This document shows, one piece after another, positions 1 to 8,546 of a DNA stretch of 64,000 nucleotides. Numbering within the stretch: position 1 is the first letter of the stretch; each line of letters opens with the position of its first letter. The stretch spans positions 2,170,001-2,234,000 of the forward strand of contig NC_010794.1 in NCBI RefSeq assembly GCF_000019665.1. Direction: 5' to 3'. The notes under the pieces are model-generated. The model made no database searches and was not told the DNA's origin. It worked only from the letters and a program-made list of their open reading frames with translations. The DNA is from Methylacidiphilum infernorum V4 (GTDB lineage Bacteria; Verrucomicrobiota; Verrucomicrobiia; Methylacidiphilales; Methylacidiphilaceae). The position numbers and the translations under genes were made by a program.

Positions 1-2
1 TA

Positions 3-1238
3 GGTTTTTTCTCTACTTACGGGGTTCGCTATGATGTTCCCATGATCGCCATTTCTGAACGATGGTTCGGGTCAACGGGAAACAGGGTCTTTTCCTTGTT
101 TTCCTTTCTGAGCGGAACAGGATGGTTTGCCGTCAATACCGCCGTTTGTGCCTACGCCCTAGAAAGATCTCTCCCGATCCATCCCGTCCTGGCTATCTTT
201 CTTCTTTCCCTAGCTCAAACCCTTTTCGCATCGGTTGGTAACAAGCTCATCTTAAAGGCAGAAAACGCCTGCTACCTTATCCTCCTATCCCTCTTCACCG
301 TTATCACCGCCTTCTGCCTGCTTTCTCTACCGACGGGGTCCTATTTAGCTCCAAATCCAGGGAGCAGAGGAGAAATCCCCGGGGCATGGATTCTCATGAT
401 CAACATCGGTCTTTCCAACTTCAGTGGTTGGTTACCTTTCGCAGCCGACTATTCCCGCGGTATGGGTCAGACCCAAAAAAACCGTTCGATCGAAAAAGAA
501 GTCTTTTGGTACGCTTTCTTGGGGTCGTTCTTTTCGACGAGCTGGGTCGAAATTCTAGGTGCTTTTCTTGGGAAAAGCATCCGTTCCGAAAACCCGACAG
601 ATCTGCTTTTTACTTTGCTCCCAAGCTCCCTTCACCTTCTCCTAGCAGCCGCAATTGTGATCGGAACAATCAGTGCCAACATGATCAATCTTTATTCGGC
701 CGGCCTTTGTCTTCTAGGTACTGGAATCCGCATTCCCTTCTGCCAAGCTTCGATCTTTGTCGGCATAACGGGTTTGGGAGCGGCCCTTTTTGGTTATCGC
801 CACTTCTACCAGCGGTTCGAAGAGTTTCTCTTCCTCCTCGACTTCCTCGTCTTACCTCGGATGGCGATTTTAGCCATAACCCATCTCAGAACACGAACCT
901 CGCGCATTCCACTGCTCAAGAGTGGAACGATCGGCTTTCTTTGCTGGCTTTTGGGAGTGATTGTTTCTATTCCTTGGATTAGGCAAGAACCCTTGTTCAT
1001 AGGAAGGATGGCCGCAACGTATCCCCAATTGGGGGATCTCTCCTTCTTACTCGGCTGCACGGTCTCTTCCCTGTCTTACTGGATCTTCACCAAGCCTGTC
1101 CAGGAATTTGCCCCACCAACAGAAGTCAACCCGCTAGCCTCATTAAACAATCGGCCAACACCCGGACCCCAGCTTCGATTTGTTGAGGAGAGCTGTACTC
1201 TTCGGGACAATGGCTCTTCCCTTCCCGGCACGGAATGA
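3..1238 (+). CDS. NCS1-family purine/pyrimidine permease (5' end outside window)
   Basis: The frame is open from base 3, so the gene begins upstream of the window; the ATG at 42 is internal. The visible part is a polytopic membrane protein with about ten hydrophobic segments. Its start (YGVRYDVPM, then a Gly-Trp-Phe helix, SGTGWFAVNT) resembles the early helices of nucleobase:cation symporters (CodB/allantoin/uracil permeases). The next genes degrade purine breakdown products, so import of allantoin or a nucleobase is a reasonable inference; substrate cannot be read from sequence. The last 38 codons lie antisense to the convergent amidohydrolase gene, so the true C-terminus may be frameshifted or extended. 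Confidence 0.75.
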   Translation, partial: GFFSTYGVRYDVPMIAISERWFGSTGNRVFSLFSFLSGTGWFAVNTAVCAYALERSLPIHPVLAIFLLSLAQTLFASVGNKLILKAENACYLILLSLFTVITAFCLLSLPTGSYLAPNPGSRGEIPGAWILMINIGLSNFSGWLPFAADYSRGMGQTQKNRSIEKEVFWYAFLGSFFSTSWVEILGAFLGKSIRSENPTDLLFTLLPSSLHLLLAAAIVIGTISANMINLYSAGLCLLGTGIRIPFCQASIFVGITGLGAALFGYRHFYQRFEEFLFLLDFLVLPRMAILAITHLRTRTSRIPLLKSGTIGFLCWLLGVIVSIPWIRQEPLFIGRMAATYPQLGDLSFLLGCTVSSLSYWIFTKPVQEFAPPTEVNPLASLNNRPTPGPQLRFVEESCTLRDNGSSLPGTE

Positions 1239-2382
1239 AAATCATTACAACCGGGCAGAGTTGAGCCATAAAAAGAGAGTCGTGATAGGCCCGACTTTTC
1301 ATCGGTCGTGCCGCAAACCCTAACCGGTGGGCACTTTCCAAAACTAACGCCACCAGACCCGGGTCGCTGAGGGCAGGAGGGTCTTCGTAGATCACCTGCC
1401 AACTTAGCTTGAGTCCCCGCCGCTTTGCAATTTCCTCGAACGCTCCACGGATAGTCTGAGAGAGGAGGTGTCGTCTCTCCAGGTCGATGTCCCGCAGATC
1501 AATCCCCATCGTAACGCTCCCGGCAATAGAGTTGAGAGTTCCAGGGCTCACGGTAATCTCGCCTACCGTGGCAACCGTGTCGATTGATCCTAGCTCCTTA
1601 GCAACACGCTCCACGACAAGGATGCCCTCGGCGGCTCCGGCCAGAGCATCACGCCTTTGAAACATCAACACCGTACCCGCATGTCCGCTCACTCCATCCC
1701 AACGAACCCTATAGGCGGCCGGGGCGGCAATAGCCTCTACAGCTCCAATTACTTTTCCTTCCCTCTCAAGGATCGGACCCTGCTCAATGTGAAGTTCAAG
1801 AAAAGCCGCATAACGAGGTGGAAAAATCGAGGAAAAGGGAATATCCACTAATCCTGCCTTCTGACGCAGTTGGGCAAAACTTTGATCCTCCTTGTCCCTC
1901 AACGTTTCCAACTCCTCCTGGCGCAGCCTTCCTGCAAGCACCCGGCTGCCCAAGCAACTAATACCAAATCGCGTGGGTTCCTCGGCAGTGAAAACCACCA
2001 GTTCCAGGGATCTCCTAGGTCGAAATCCTCCTTCACGAAGGGCTCGAAATGCCTCAAGTGCTCCAATGACTCCAACCGTTCCATCAAAACGGCCTGACAG
2101 GGGAACAGCGTCAATGTGAGAACCGGTGGCAATCGCCGGTAGTTCGGGTTCTTCACCCTCCCAACGGGCAAACAGGTTCCCCACCGCGTCTTCTCGGAAA
2201 GCAAGACCCGCTTCCTGTAAACGATCCTTTAGCCACTTCCGCGCCGCTATATCAGCTGAAGAAAAGAGCACTCGAGTTATCCCCGAGGAGGTCGAGTCGG
2301 AAAAAGCCGACAACTCTTCAAGAAGAGAGATGATCCTTTCGGTGCGGATTGGAAGCAGGGTCGCGTCCGGTCGATCCTTCAT
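1126..2382 (-). CDS. allC: M20-family amidohydrolase, probable allantoate amidohydrolase
   Basis: A 418-aa zinc hydrolase of the M20 allantoate amidohydrolase / N-carbamoyl-amino-acid hydrolase family. The metal-site segments are visible: GSHIDAVPLSGRFDGTVGV around residues 87-105, the TAEEPTRFG segment near 131, and the family C-terminal signature IPCREGKSHCPEEY near residue 390. Allantoate amidohydrolase converts allantoate to ureidoglycine, ammonia and CO2. The gene upstream (6 bp away) encodes ureidoglycine aminohydrolase, the next enzyme, which favours allantoate over hydantoin-derived substrates. The start has an AGGA box just upstream. Its 3' end overlaps the convergent permease gene by 113 bp. 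Confidence 0.85.
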   Translation of the reverse strand: MKDRPDATLLPIRTERIISLLEELSAFSDSTSSGITRVLFSSADIAARKWLKDRLQEAGLAFREDAVGNLFARWEGEEPELPAIATGSHIDAVPLSGRFDGTVGVIGALEAFRALREGGFRPRRSLELVVFTAEEPTRFGISCLGSRVLAGRLRQEELETLRDKEDQSFAQLRQKAGLVDIPFSSIFPPRYAAFLELHIEQGPILEREGKVIGAVEAIAAPAAYRVRWDGVSGHAGTVLMFQRRDALAGAAEGILVVERVAKELGSIDTVATVGEITVSPGTLNSIAGSVTMGIDLRDIDLERRHLLSQTIRGAFEEIAKRRGLKLSWQVIYEDPPALSDPGLVALVLESAHRLGFAARPMKSRAYHDSLFMAQLCPVVMIFIPCREGKSHCPEEYSSPQQIEAGVRVLADCLMRLAG

Positions 2383-2388
2383 TTTTTC

Positions 2389-3177
2389 CTAGCCGCTAAG
2401 GGGATGGCGACCAACGTCCTTGTAATAAATATAACAAGCAGGTGTGGGTCCCAGTGCAGCAAACCACTGCGGACAATAGGGAGCCATCCAGATAGCATCA
2501 CCGGCAACAACGGGATACCAGCGTTCATCCAACCGGTAAATTCCCCTTCCTTCCAGCATCAACAGTCCATGTTCCATCACGTGAGACTCCACAAAAGGAA
2601 GAGAAGCTCCCGGCTGGAAATGGAAGAGATTCACCGCCATGTCAAAAGATGCATCCTCGGGAAGAAAGGTCTTGAGAAGTGCATGCGAATCACCTAGAAA
2701 AGGATGACCAATTATGTCCTCGTTTCTCCCTATCAATAAAGGTGGAGGAACCAATCCAGGCAGAAATGCATAAGATTTTTGAAAAACGACGGCATGGGCC
2801 CCAGAGCTTCTTGCACGGATCTTCCATTCAATACCCGGGGGAGAAAAAAAGAAACTCCCCTCGGAAAGTTCTGCCGATCGCTCCCCAAGTTCGGCCACCG
2901 CTTCTCCGGAAAGAAGGTAGAAAAAAGTCTCCACCCCAGGAGGGCTTGAGCCGCCGGACTCTCCCGGTTCCAAATGAACAAGGAATTGAACGAAACCTGC
3001 ACCGATTCGAGGTGAAATGAGAATCACTGTCGCATGGGAAGGAAATCCGGGTATCCCACCACGAACATGCCCTGCAGGATCGAATAAGGCATGCCTTTCA
3101 GCTATTACAGTCCGAGTCAGACCCAGAAGCGATTGACGAACAGAAAACTTTTCTTTTAAATGACCTGGAACCGTCAT
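2389..3177 (-). CDS. allE: (S)-ureidoglycine aminohydrolase (bicupin)
   Basis: A 262-aa two-cupin protein that releases ammonia from (S)-ureidoglycine to give ureidoglycolate. The N-terminal cupin includes the GVETFFYLLSGEA strand pair; the C-terminal cupin carries the metal/active-site segment VMEHGLLMLEGRGIYRLDE followed by the Gly-Asp-Ala-Ile-Trp-Met turn. The frame continues upstream to 3237, but the ATG at 3177 is chosen because AGGAG lies about 10 bases before it and the homologous core begins soon after. It probably forms an operon with the allantoate amidohydrolase gene immediately downstream and is divergent from the xanthine dehydrogenase subunit gene. Confidence 0.85.
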   Translation of the reverse strand: MTVPGHLKEKFSVRQSLLGLTRTVIAERHALFDPAGHVRGGIPGFPSHATVILISPRIGAGFVQFLVHLEPGESGGSSPPGVETFFYLLSGEAVAELGERSAELSEGSFFFSPPGIEWKIRARSSGAHAVVFQKSYAFLPGLVPPPLLIGRNEDIIGHPFLGDSHALLKTFLPEDASFDMAVNLFHFQPGASLPFVESHVMEHGLLMLEGRGIYRLDERWYPVVAGDAIWMAPYCPQWFAALGPTPACYIYYKDVGRHPLSG

Positions 3178-3304
3178 TGAACTGAATCTCCTAAAGCAGC
3201 TTTCGTGCCGTAACATCCGGCAGGGGCTTTGCCTCAAGGAAGTTGTCAGTCGGCGTTTCCCTGGTACAGCTTCTGCTTTACTTTTTCTTTACAAAGGAGC
3301 TCCC

Positions 3305-4741
3305 TTGAAAAGAAATGAAAAGAGGACAGGCTTTCCTTTAACGATCAACGGGATCACCCATTTCGTGGAAAAGGTCGAACCCGGCCAGACACTGCTTGAT
3401 TATGTTCGATCCATTGGTCTTACCGGAGCAAAGGAAGGATGCAAGGAAGGTGAATGCGGAGCCTGTGCCCTTCTTTGGGTGGAAGAGAAAGAAGGGAAAT
3501 CTTGTCTCCGAGCCATTAACAGCTGTCTTATCCCTATTGTTGCCGCGGCCCATCGAGAAATTTATACGGTTGAAGTTCTAGCCGAAGGAGATCGGCTTTG
3601 CGACGCACAGCGGGTGATGGTGGAAGAGGGAGGATCTCAATGTGGCTACTGCACACCCGGGTTTGTGGTTACACTCTTTGCGGAGCAAAGCGATCGCAAA
3701 GAGGGGAAAGTGGATCTTGGAAGCCTATCGGGCAATCTTTGCCGCTGCACCGGTTATCGACCTATTAAGGATGCTGCTTTACGGCTACATTCTCTAAAGT
3801 CTGATCATCCGCTATTCAAACGGCTATCTAACCCTCCTCCAAGGCTTGAAAAGGTATTATTCGAGTCAGGACCTGAGCGTTTCTTGAGACCAACAACTCT
3901 AGACGAGCTCTGGGAACTTTTTCATCTCTATCCGGAAGCTCGTTGGGCGGCAGGAATGACCGACCTCTCTGTAGAACGCAATATTCTCTTTCGCCGATTC
4001 CCCTGCCTGATCAGCCTTGAGGGGATAACCAAGCTGCGCATTTTCTCGGAAAGCTCCCGGGGGATTGAAATCGGCGCTGGCCTTTCTCTTCGTGAGATTG
4101 AGGAACGGCTAAGAACTATCCCCAATCCACCACCAGGTTTTGCGGAATGGTTTCCCCTATTTGCTTCACCTCTCATTCGAAACCGAGCAACACTGGGGGG
4201 TAACCTGGCAACGGCTTCCCCGGTGGGAGATTCCGCTCCTTTACTCCTCGTTCTCCAAGCTCGGCTTTTGATTCTTTCCCCAAAAGGGAGTCGCGAGATC
4301 CCCTTGGAAAAATTTTTTCTCGGTTACCGGAAAACAATCCTTCAGCCTGGAGAAGTCATAGTCTCTGTTTGGATTCCCAAGCCCTATCCCTCAATCGTCC
4401 GTTTCTACAAGGTAGCCAAGCGACAAAGCGATGATATCGCAACTGTCTCCATGGCAGCCGCTGTCGACCTCGATCCAGATGGCTTCATCCAATCAATCCG
4501 TTTAGCCTTTGGAGGAGTTGCCGAAAAACCCATCCGGGTAGAGCCTGTAGAGCAAGAACTTATTGGAAAGCCTTGGGAACTTCCCGTCATTAGGCAAGCT
4601 AAACTCAAACTTAACGATTCGCTTTCTCCAATAGATGACCACCGGGGAAGCAGATCTTATCGAGTCGCATTAACGCAAAACCTTTTAGAAAAGTTTTATT
4701 GGCAAACCCCTATTCTTCCCCATAAAACCTCTTTCGGTTAA
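3305..4741 (+). CDS. xdhA: Xanthine dehydrogenase small subunit (2Fe-2S / FAD)
   Basis: A 478-aa fusion of ferredoxin-like, [2Fe-2S]-binding and FAD-binding domains, the architecture of bacterial XdhA. Plant-type cluster ligands are CKEGECGACALL near residues 47-58 with a later Cys; the second cluster is CGYCTPG plus CRCTGY near 113-152. The FAD domain has the family motif ATLGGNLATASPVGDSAP. A TTG start is chosen because a perfect AAAGGAG lies six bases upstream. Xanthine dehydrogenase feeds urate into the allantoin/allantoate route encoded divergently. No molybdopterin subunit (XdhB) or XdhC follows; downstream is about 2.4 kb without an intact gene. Confidence 0.88.
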   Translation: MKRNEKRTGFPLTINGITHFVEKVEPGQTLLDYVRSIGLTGAKEGCKEGECGACALLWVEEKEGKSCLRAINSCLIPIVAAAHREIYTVEVLAEGDRLCDAQRVMVEEGGSQCGYCTPGFVVTLFAEQSDRKEGKVDLGSLSGNLCRCTGYRPIKDAALRLHSLKSDHPLFKRLSNPPPRLEKVLFESGPERFLRPTTLDELWELFHLYPEARWAAGMTDLSVERNILFRRFPCLISLEGITKLRIFSESSRGIEIGAGLSLREIEERLRTIPNPPPGFAEWFPLFASPLIRNRATLGGNLATASPVGDSAPLLLVLQARLLILSPKGSREIPLEKFFLGYRKTILQPGEVIVSVWIPKPYPSIVRFYKVAKRQSDDIATVSMAAAVDLDPDGFIQSIRLAFGGVAEKPIRVEPVEQELIGKPWELPVIRQAKLKLNDSLSPIDDHRGSRSYRVALTQNLLEKFYWQTPILPHKTSFG

Positions 4742-5560
4742 TGCCTACCCACCTCTGCAAATGGACTCTCCCGCTATATTGAGGACTACATCGCATTTTT
4801 TCAAAACTTGCTTCATAATTAAAATAAGCTCCATCTAGCTCCATTCTGTAGATCTGCTTAGAAATGTTCTCCGGATTTCCTGCATCCCTTATGTCCTTAC
4901 AACTAAAGAAATTTCTGGGAGAATGGCATAGGCTTTGGCAACATTGAGCAATCGCCATCACCCACCGTGGAAGCCTTCTTCACCTCCTTCGATCTAACGG
5001 TCGGTTTGTCCTTTTGGGAAGAGTTTAGAGGCTACACTATTGAGAGAAACGGTCCTGAGTTTTTAAACAGATTTTAAAGCTGAAAGGGGATCTTTTTTCT
5101 ACAAGGACATTAGAAAAAATATTTTAAACAATTTTCTAGAACTACACCATCTTAAAGAGCGGATGCTTTGGCAACTACCGTTTCTCTGAATATCTAATCC
5201 AGTTTGCACTTGATGGCCCTACCGAATCTTGCATTTTGTTTTAACCCGGTGGAAAGCAAGGCTTTTTAACCTTCAGCACAACTTGCAAGATGGGCATTGT
5301 CCCCTGGAGAGGTGTATCTGAAAAATGTTTCATAAGTTAAATTTGAAAGTTGAAATAGGATTGTGCGAAACCTAGATGTATTCGGACACCGAGACCTAAT
5401 TGAGCGTTCCAATCCTATCCACAGATGAGTTCTGAGCTGCACCCGCCAACACCCGGAGTGGAAGGAAGCGGTTCGCAGGGGGCTTTTGAGCGACGATCTC
5501 CTCCCGCTCCCATCCATCGTTATATCCCTGGCCAATACGATGAACAGGTTATAAGACACA

Positions 5561-6034
5561 ATGGATAGGTTAGAGGTGGTCAACATCGAGGCTAAGAAAG
5601 AAGGGAAAAGGGATACTAAGGAACTGGGAGAGCCGATCGCATCGCTTGGGAAAGAACTATAGGCCGCAGGAAAAGAAAGGAACCAGGATTCCAAGGTCTA
5701 ATGGGACAACATCGATGGTTTGAAGGAAGCCTCCATGGGGGGTCTCGTTGCGTCCCACCCCGACAAGTTCGTGGACGAATTTATCGAGGATGCCCAAATT
5801 GTGCGTAAGTCCGAATTGAACAAAAATACTATTCGGCATGCAAGCGTTTCCACGGAAGAGGCGGAGAGAAGGCCAGGAACCTCGACTTTTATTTCCGAGG
5901 AATGGGTGGGGGCAAAAGTGTCCACAGCGCGTCCGAGGTTTGCTGGAATGTCGAAGAACGTGACGTCAGGCCTGCCTCCGAAAGGTCCGAGATCCAGGAA
6001 AGGGCAACCCGGGAAATCCCAGGTATGCACATGA
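5561..6034 (+). pseudogene. Decayed reading frame with two in-frame stops
   Basis: One frame reads from an ATG at 5561 to a stop at 6032-6034. It is interrupted only by stops near 5660 and 5699. The composition is protein-like: a charged N-terminal part (EAKKEGKRDTKELGEPIASL) and, after the stops, GGLVASHPDKFVDEFIEDAQ. No family was recognised and no ribosome-binding site is evident. It could also be chance coding in non-coding DNA. Confidence 0.3.
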
Positions 6035-6170
6035 CCCAGCCCTTCTGCTCGTCATCGGCATGGAAGCAACGCCGGAGGCAGTCGAACTGGCAGCCTGGAA
6101 TGGCCTCTGGGCAGTCGTGGACGGGAAGGTCATGGTCGAGCACGAAACCCTCGCAGACACAGAGCGGTAA
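5964..6170 (+). pseudogene. Possible protein fragment in a second frame
   Basis: In the frame beginning at 5964, after a stop, there is an uninterrupted stretch ending with a TAA at 6171. It contains the regular hydrophobic segment DPALLLVIGMEATPEAVELA followed by AWNGLWAVVDGKVMVEHETL, which looks like real protein. There is no start codon of good quality. It overlaps the previous frame, so at least one of the two is not coding; a frameshift joining them is possible. Confidence 0.25.
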
Positions 6171-6425
6171 GCTCACCGCTTCCATTTCCCTTTCCCAGAA
6201 CATGCACCAGTAGTTCTCCTTGGTCATGTTTTTATGTCCTGACCTTGCTGTTTTTCTGGCTTGTCACCATTTTACTCCATTCTATTGGTAAATTTTTGCT
6301 TCTTGACTTTCTTCCAATTCATTTTGCCATCACAACCTTTTCATCCTTCACTAGCTGTCGCGTTTTCAAGTAAAGATAGGACTATAGGATCGTAAAAAGC
6401 GCTCCATAAGACTTACCCCTTACTA

Positions 6426-6522
6426 ATTGGCCCCGGGACAAAGCCAAGTTCGGGCTTTACCTAGCCCGGTGGCACCCCGGGCCTTGCGGTCAAGAGGAGA
6501 GCCTTCCCCTCCAGGGGCCAAT
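6426..6522. ncRNA. Candidate structured RNA, multi-branch fold
   Basis: A 9-bp closing stem pairs 6426-6434 (ATTGGCCCC) with 6514-6522 (GGGGCCAAT). Inside are consecutive hairpins: 6440-6445 AAAGCC with 6453-6458 GGCTTT; 6464-6469 GCCCGG with 6477-6482 CCGGGC; and 6496-6499 GGAG with 6509-6512 CTCC. The segment is much richer in GC than the surrounding intergenic DNA. Strand is undetermined. I do not recognise the family; it lacks the boxes shared by the three TnpB-type RNAs of this window. Confidence 0.4.
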
Positions 6523-7134
6523 GATACCTCAAGACTCACGGCCAATACCTGCAAATAGGCATGAAGGAGCATAAACGCTGAGGGTTTAATCCTGAAGTTT
6601 CATTCAACTCCACTCCCTCTTATTTGAGCAGGATAATCATTTATATCTTCGTTTTAAACTAGGTCGATTATTTCCTTATTTCCTTTTAATAGGCTTTAAG
6701 TAATGGAGAGTCCACTTTAAGGTTGAATTCAAAATGGCTACGAAAATGAACCAACAAGGAGTTCCTATTCGTCCAAGGACCTTTTAGTTGCAGCGTCCGG
6801 CCTCAAAGAAGCACGGGTAAAAGGGAACCAGCCAGGTTAACCGGCTTTGCCCCCTTCTCAGGGGATCGTTCCACAGGACGATCTGAAGGATGGAGTTCTT
6901 GATGGGATTGAGTGGCTGAAACAAGCAGAGGCTAGCCGCTGCCTTCCAAAGAATAAAAATGGGGGAAGGGAAAGGTGGAAGAAAATGCAACCAAGGCTTT
7001 TCAGGTAAGCGGTTGCGACTTGGACCCAAAAAAAGCGATTAAGATCAAGGCAATCCCCCAAGCAAAAGTTTTACGGCTTTTAAAAAAGCTTGCCCGGCAC
7101 CCTTCAGCGGTCCCATCCAAAAAGAACTTTTGGT

Positions 7135-7677
7135 TTAAGATAGTTGTTCTAGGAATTCCCCGAGCCTTTCTTTCAAAACTTTAACAATCTTTTCCTCTAA
7201 AAAGGGAAAAGGGGATGCTTTTCTTTGATCCCAAAGCCACAACAGTTTTTTACATCCTTCGGCGATCACCGCCTGGTGATCAAAAGCTAGCGGGGGCAGG
7301 CGATTCAAAGAAAACAAACCCGCTTCCTTGGCATCATCCCCTGCATCCACCTTAAGCTCTTCAAGAGGTCTCAAAGCCAGGTAAGCGATGCTGATCACCC
7401 TTCCCCGGGGATCTCTTCCGGGCTTACCAAAAGCCCCCACCTGGACCATCCTGTCAAGCTCCAGCCTTGTTTCTTCTTTAAGCTCCCGCAGGGCCGCCTC
7501 TTCCAAGTCCTCGTTTTCTTCCACAAATCCCCCGGGCAATGCCCACATTCCTTCAAAGGGCGGATTTTTCCTCCGTATCAACACGACAAAGAGTTCTTCT
7601 TGGTTAAAACCGATCACCACGCTGTCCGTCGTGACGGCATACCGAGGAATCTCTGGACGCAGTCCCACGTTTTTCAT
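7135..7677 (-). CDS. Nudix hydrolase (ADP-ribose pyrophosphatase-like)
   Basis: A 180-aa Nudix protein. The Nudix box is complete at about residues 49-71, starting GGFVEENEDLEEAALRELKE and continuing with ET (pattern GX5EX7REUXEE), preceded by the FEGMWALPGGF strand typical of the ADP-ribose pyrophosphatase / NrtR-like branch. It should hydrolyse a nucleoside diphosphate linked to another moiety; ADP-ribose or a related NAD metabolite is the likeliest but unproven substrate. No C-terminal winged-helix domain clear enough to call it an NrtR regulator is seen. AAGGA precedes the ATG by a few bases. Confidence 0.8.
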   Translation of the reverse strand: MKNVGLRPEIPRYAVTTDSVVIGFNQEELFVVLIRRKNPPFEGMWALPGGFVEENEDLEEAALRELKEETRLELDRMVQVGAFGKPGRDPRGRVISIAYLALRPLEELKVDAGDDAKEAGLFSLNRLPPLAFDHQAVIAEGCKKLLWLWDQRKASPFPFLEEKIVKVLKERLGEFLEQLS

Positions 7678-7701
7678 GATCCTTGTTTTTTATCTTCGGC
7701 T

Positions 7702-8067
7702 TTAATCGATTTTCCTAATCAGCCAATGATCCGGAGCCGAACGCTTTAAGCGGATCAACACGTATCTTCCCTTTAGCCTTTCTCCATGGAGAACAAAAAG
7801 GATTTTATCCCCGGTCCATTCCACGGGATCATATCTTCCCTTGTCCCAAATGGCTACCTTGCCCGCCCCGTATTCTCCAGGAGGAATTTCCCCTTCAAAC
7901 TGCCCGTAATCAAGATCGTGGTCTTCAACCTGGATTGCCAATCTTTTTTCATCGTCCACGGGCATCCCCTTGGGCAAGGCCCAGCTTTTTAATACCCCCT
8001 CCTTTTCCAACCTTAAATCAAAATGATGGGTCCGGGCCCAATGCTCCTGGATGACAAACTGGGGCAT
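7702..8067 (-). CDS. Stand-alone LigD-type 3'-phosphoesterase domain protein
   Basis: A 121-aa protein consisting only of the phosphoesterase (PE) domain otherwise fused to DNA ligase D. Characteristic segments are FVIQEHWARTHHFDLRLE near residue 3, WALPKG, and EGEIPPGEYGAG. This domain trims 3'-phosphate and 3'-ribonucleotide ends during non-homologous end joining. The frame extends to a TTG at 8103, but the ATG at 8067 is preferred because AAAGGA lies nine bases before it. No ligase, polymerase or Ku gene is in the window. Confidence 0.82.
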   Translation of the reverse strand: MPQFVIQEHWARTHHFDLRLEKEGVLKSWALPKGMPVDDEKRLAIQVEDHDLDYGQFEGEIPPGEYGAGKVAIWDKGRYDPVEWTGDKILFVLHGERLKGRYVLIRLKRSAPDHWLIRKID

Positions 8068-8161
8068 GCGGTTCAGTCCTTTCCAAGCAATATGATCACT
8101 CAAAGATCATTTTTATTCCAAATAATTTTGACTTTTTTTCGAAATATCTTAAACTGCGCGC

Positions 8162-8344
8162 ATGAAAAACTTATTCAAGTGGAGTTCAGTTATTGTTCTT
8201 TCTGTTGCTTTTAGTGTCATCGCTCCTTTACACGCCGCGCAGACTTCTGAAATTGCTAAGAAGAAAGCCAGTTGCGCTTGTCCCGACAAGTGTCCCCGAG
8301 CGGAATGCGCCGTGCATAAAGGCAAAGATTGCGATTGTTCTTAA
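8162..8344 (+). CDS. Small secreted Cys-rich protein
   Basis: A 60-aa protein with a clear signal peptide (basic MKNLFKW, hydrophobic core, cleavage likely after Ala-Gln-like APLHAAQ near residue 26). The mature part is Lys-rich and then Cys-rich: six cysteines in the last 23 residues, arranged CACPDKCPRAEC and ending CDCS, plus one His. This spacing suggests metal binding or a disulfide cluster outside the cytoplasm. No known family was recognised. There is no Shine-Dalgarno before the ATG, while a TTGACT box sits at 8128-8133, so the transcript leader would be short. A strong terminator follows at 8420-8460. Confidence 0.65.
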   Translation: MKNLFKWSSVIVLSVAFSVIAPLHAAQTSEIAKKKASCACPDKCPRAECAVHKGKDCDCS

Positions 8345-8419
8345 TGATCCATGCCTTTTATAAGAAAAAAGGCGGTTGACAGAAGCGCCGAGTATTCTTT
8401 TGGCTGGGTTTTTTCCAAG

Positions 8420-8460
8420 ACCATGGGTCGATGGGTGCTGCCTGACCCATGGTTTTTTTT
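8420..8460 (+). terminator. Rho-independent terminator
   Basis: A perfect 10-bp stem pairs 8420-8429 (ACCATGGGTC) with 8444-8453 (GACCCATGGT) and is followed by a run of eight T. It lies about 75 bp after the small Cys-rich protein gene, which it probably terminates. Confidence 0.85.
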
Positions 8461-8546
8461 CAACTACCCTAAAAAAACCGTAAAAGTAGGATTTCCTTAG
8501 GGCTGTTTAAGGATGGAGCAGGAAGAATAAGAAAGGAAGACTACCT

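Larger units (their letters stand above)
4742..7134. other. Gene-poor, decayed region
   Basis: No intact, recognisable gene is seen here. Stop codons are frequent in all frames, but a few stretches keep protein-like composition (described separately at 5561-6034 and 5964-6170). A GC-rich structured segment sits at 6426-6522. The first kilobase after xdhA would be the usual place for the xanthine dehydrogenase large-subunit gene; I could not recognise its motifs. The region reads as the scar of gene loss. Confidence 0.5.

Noticed and set aside
5266-6227. Minus-strand open frames in the decayed region
   Set aside because: They have low-complexity or antisense composition, and the plus strand has the more protein-like frames; no family match was recognised.
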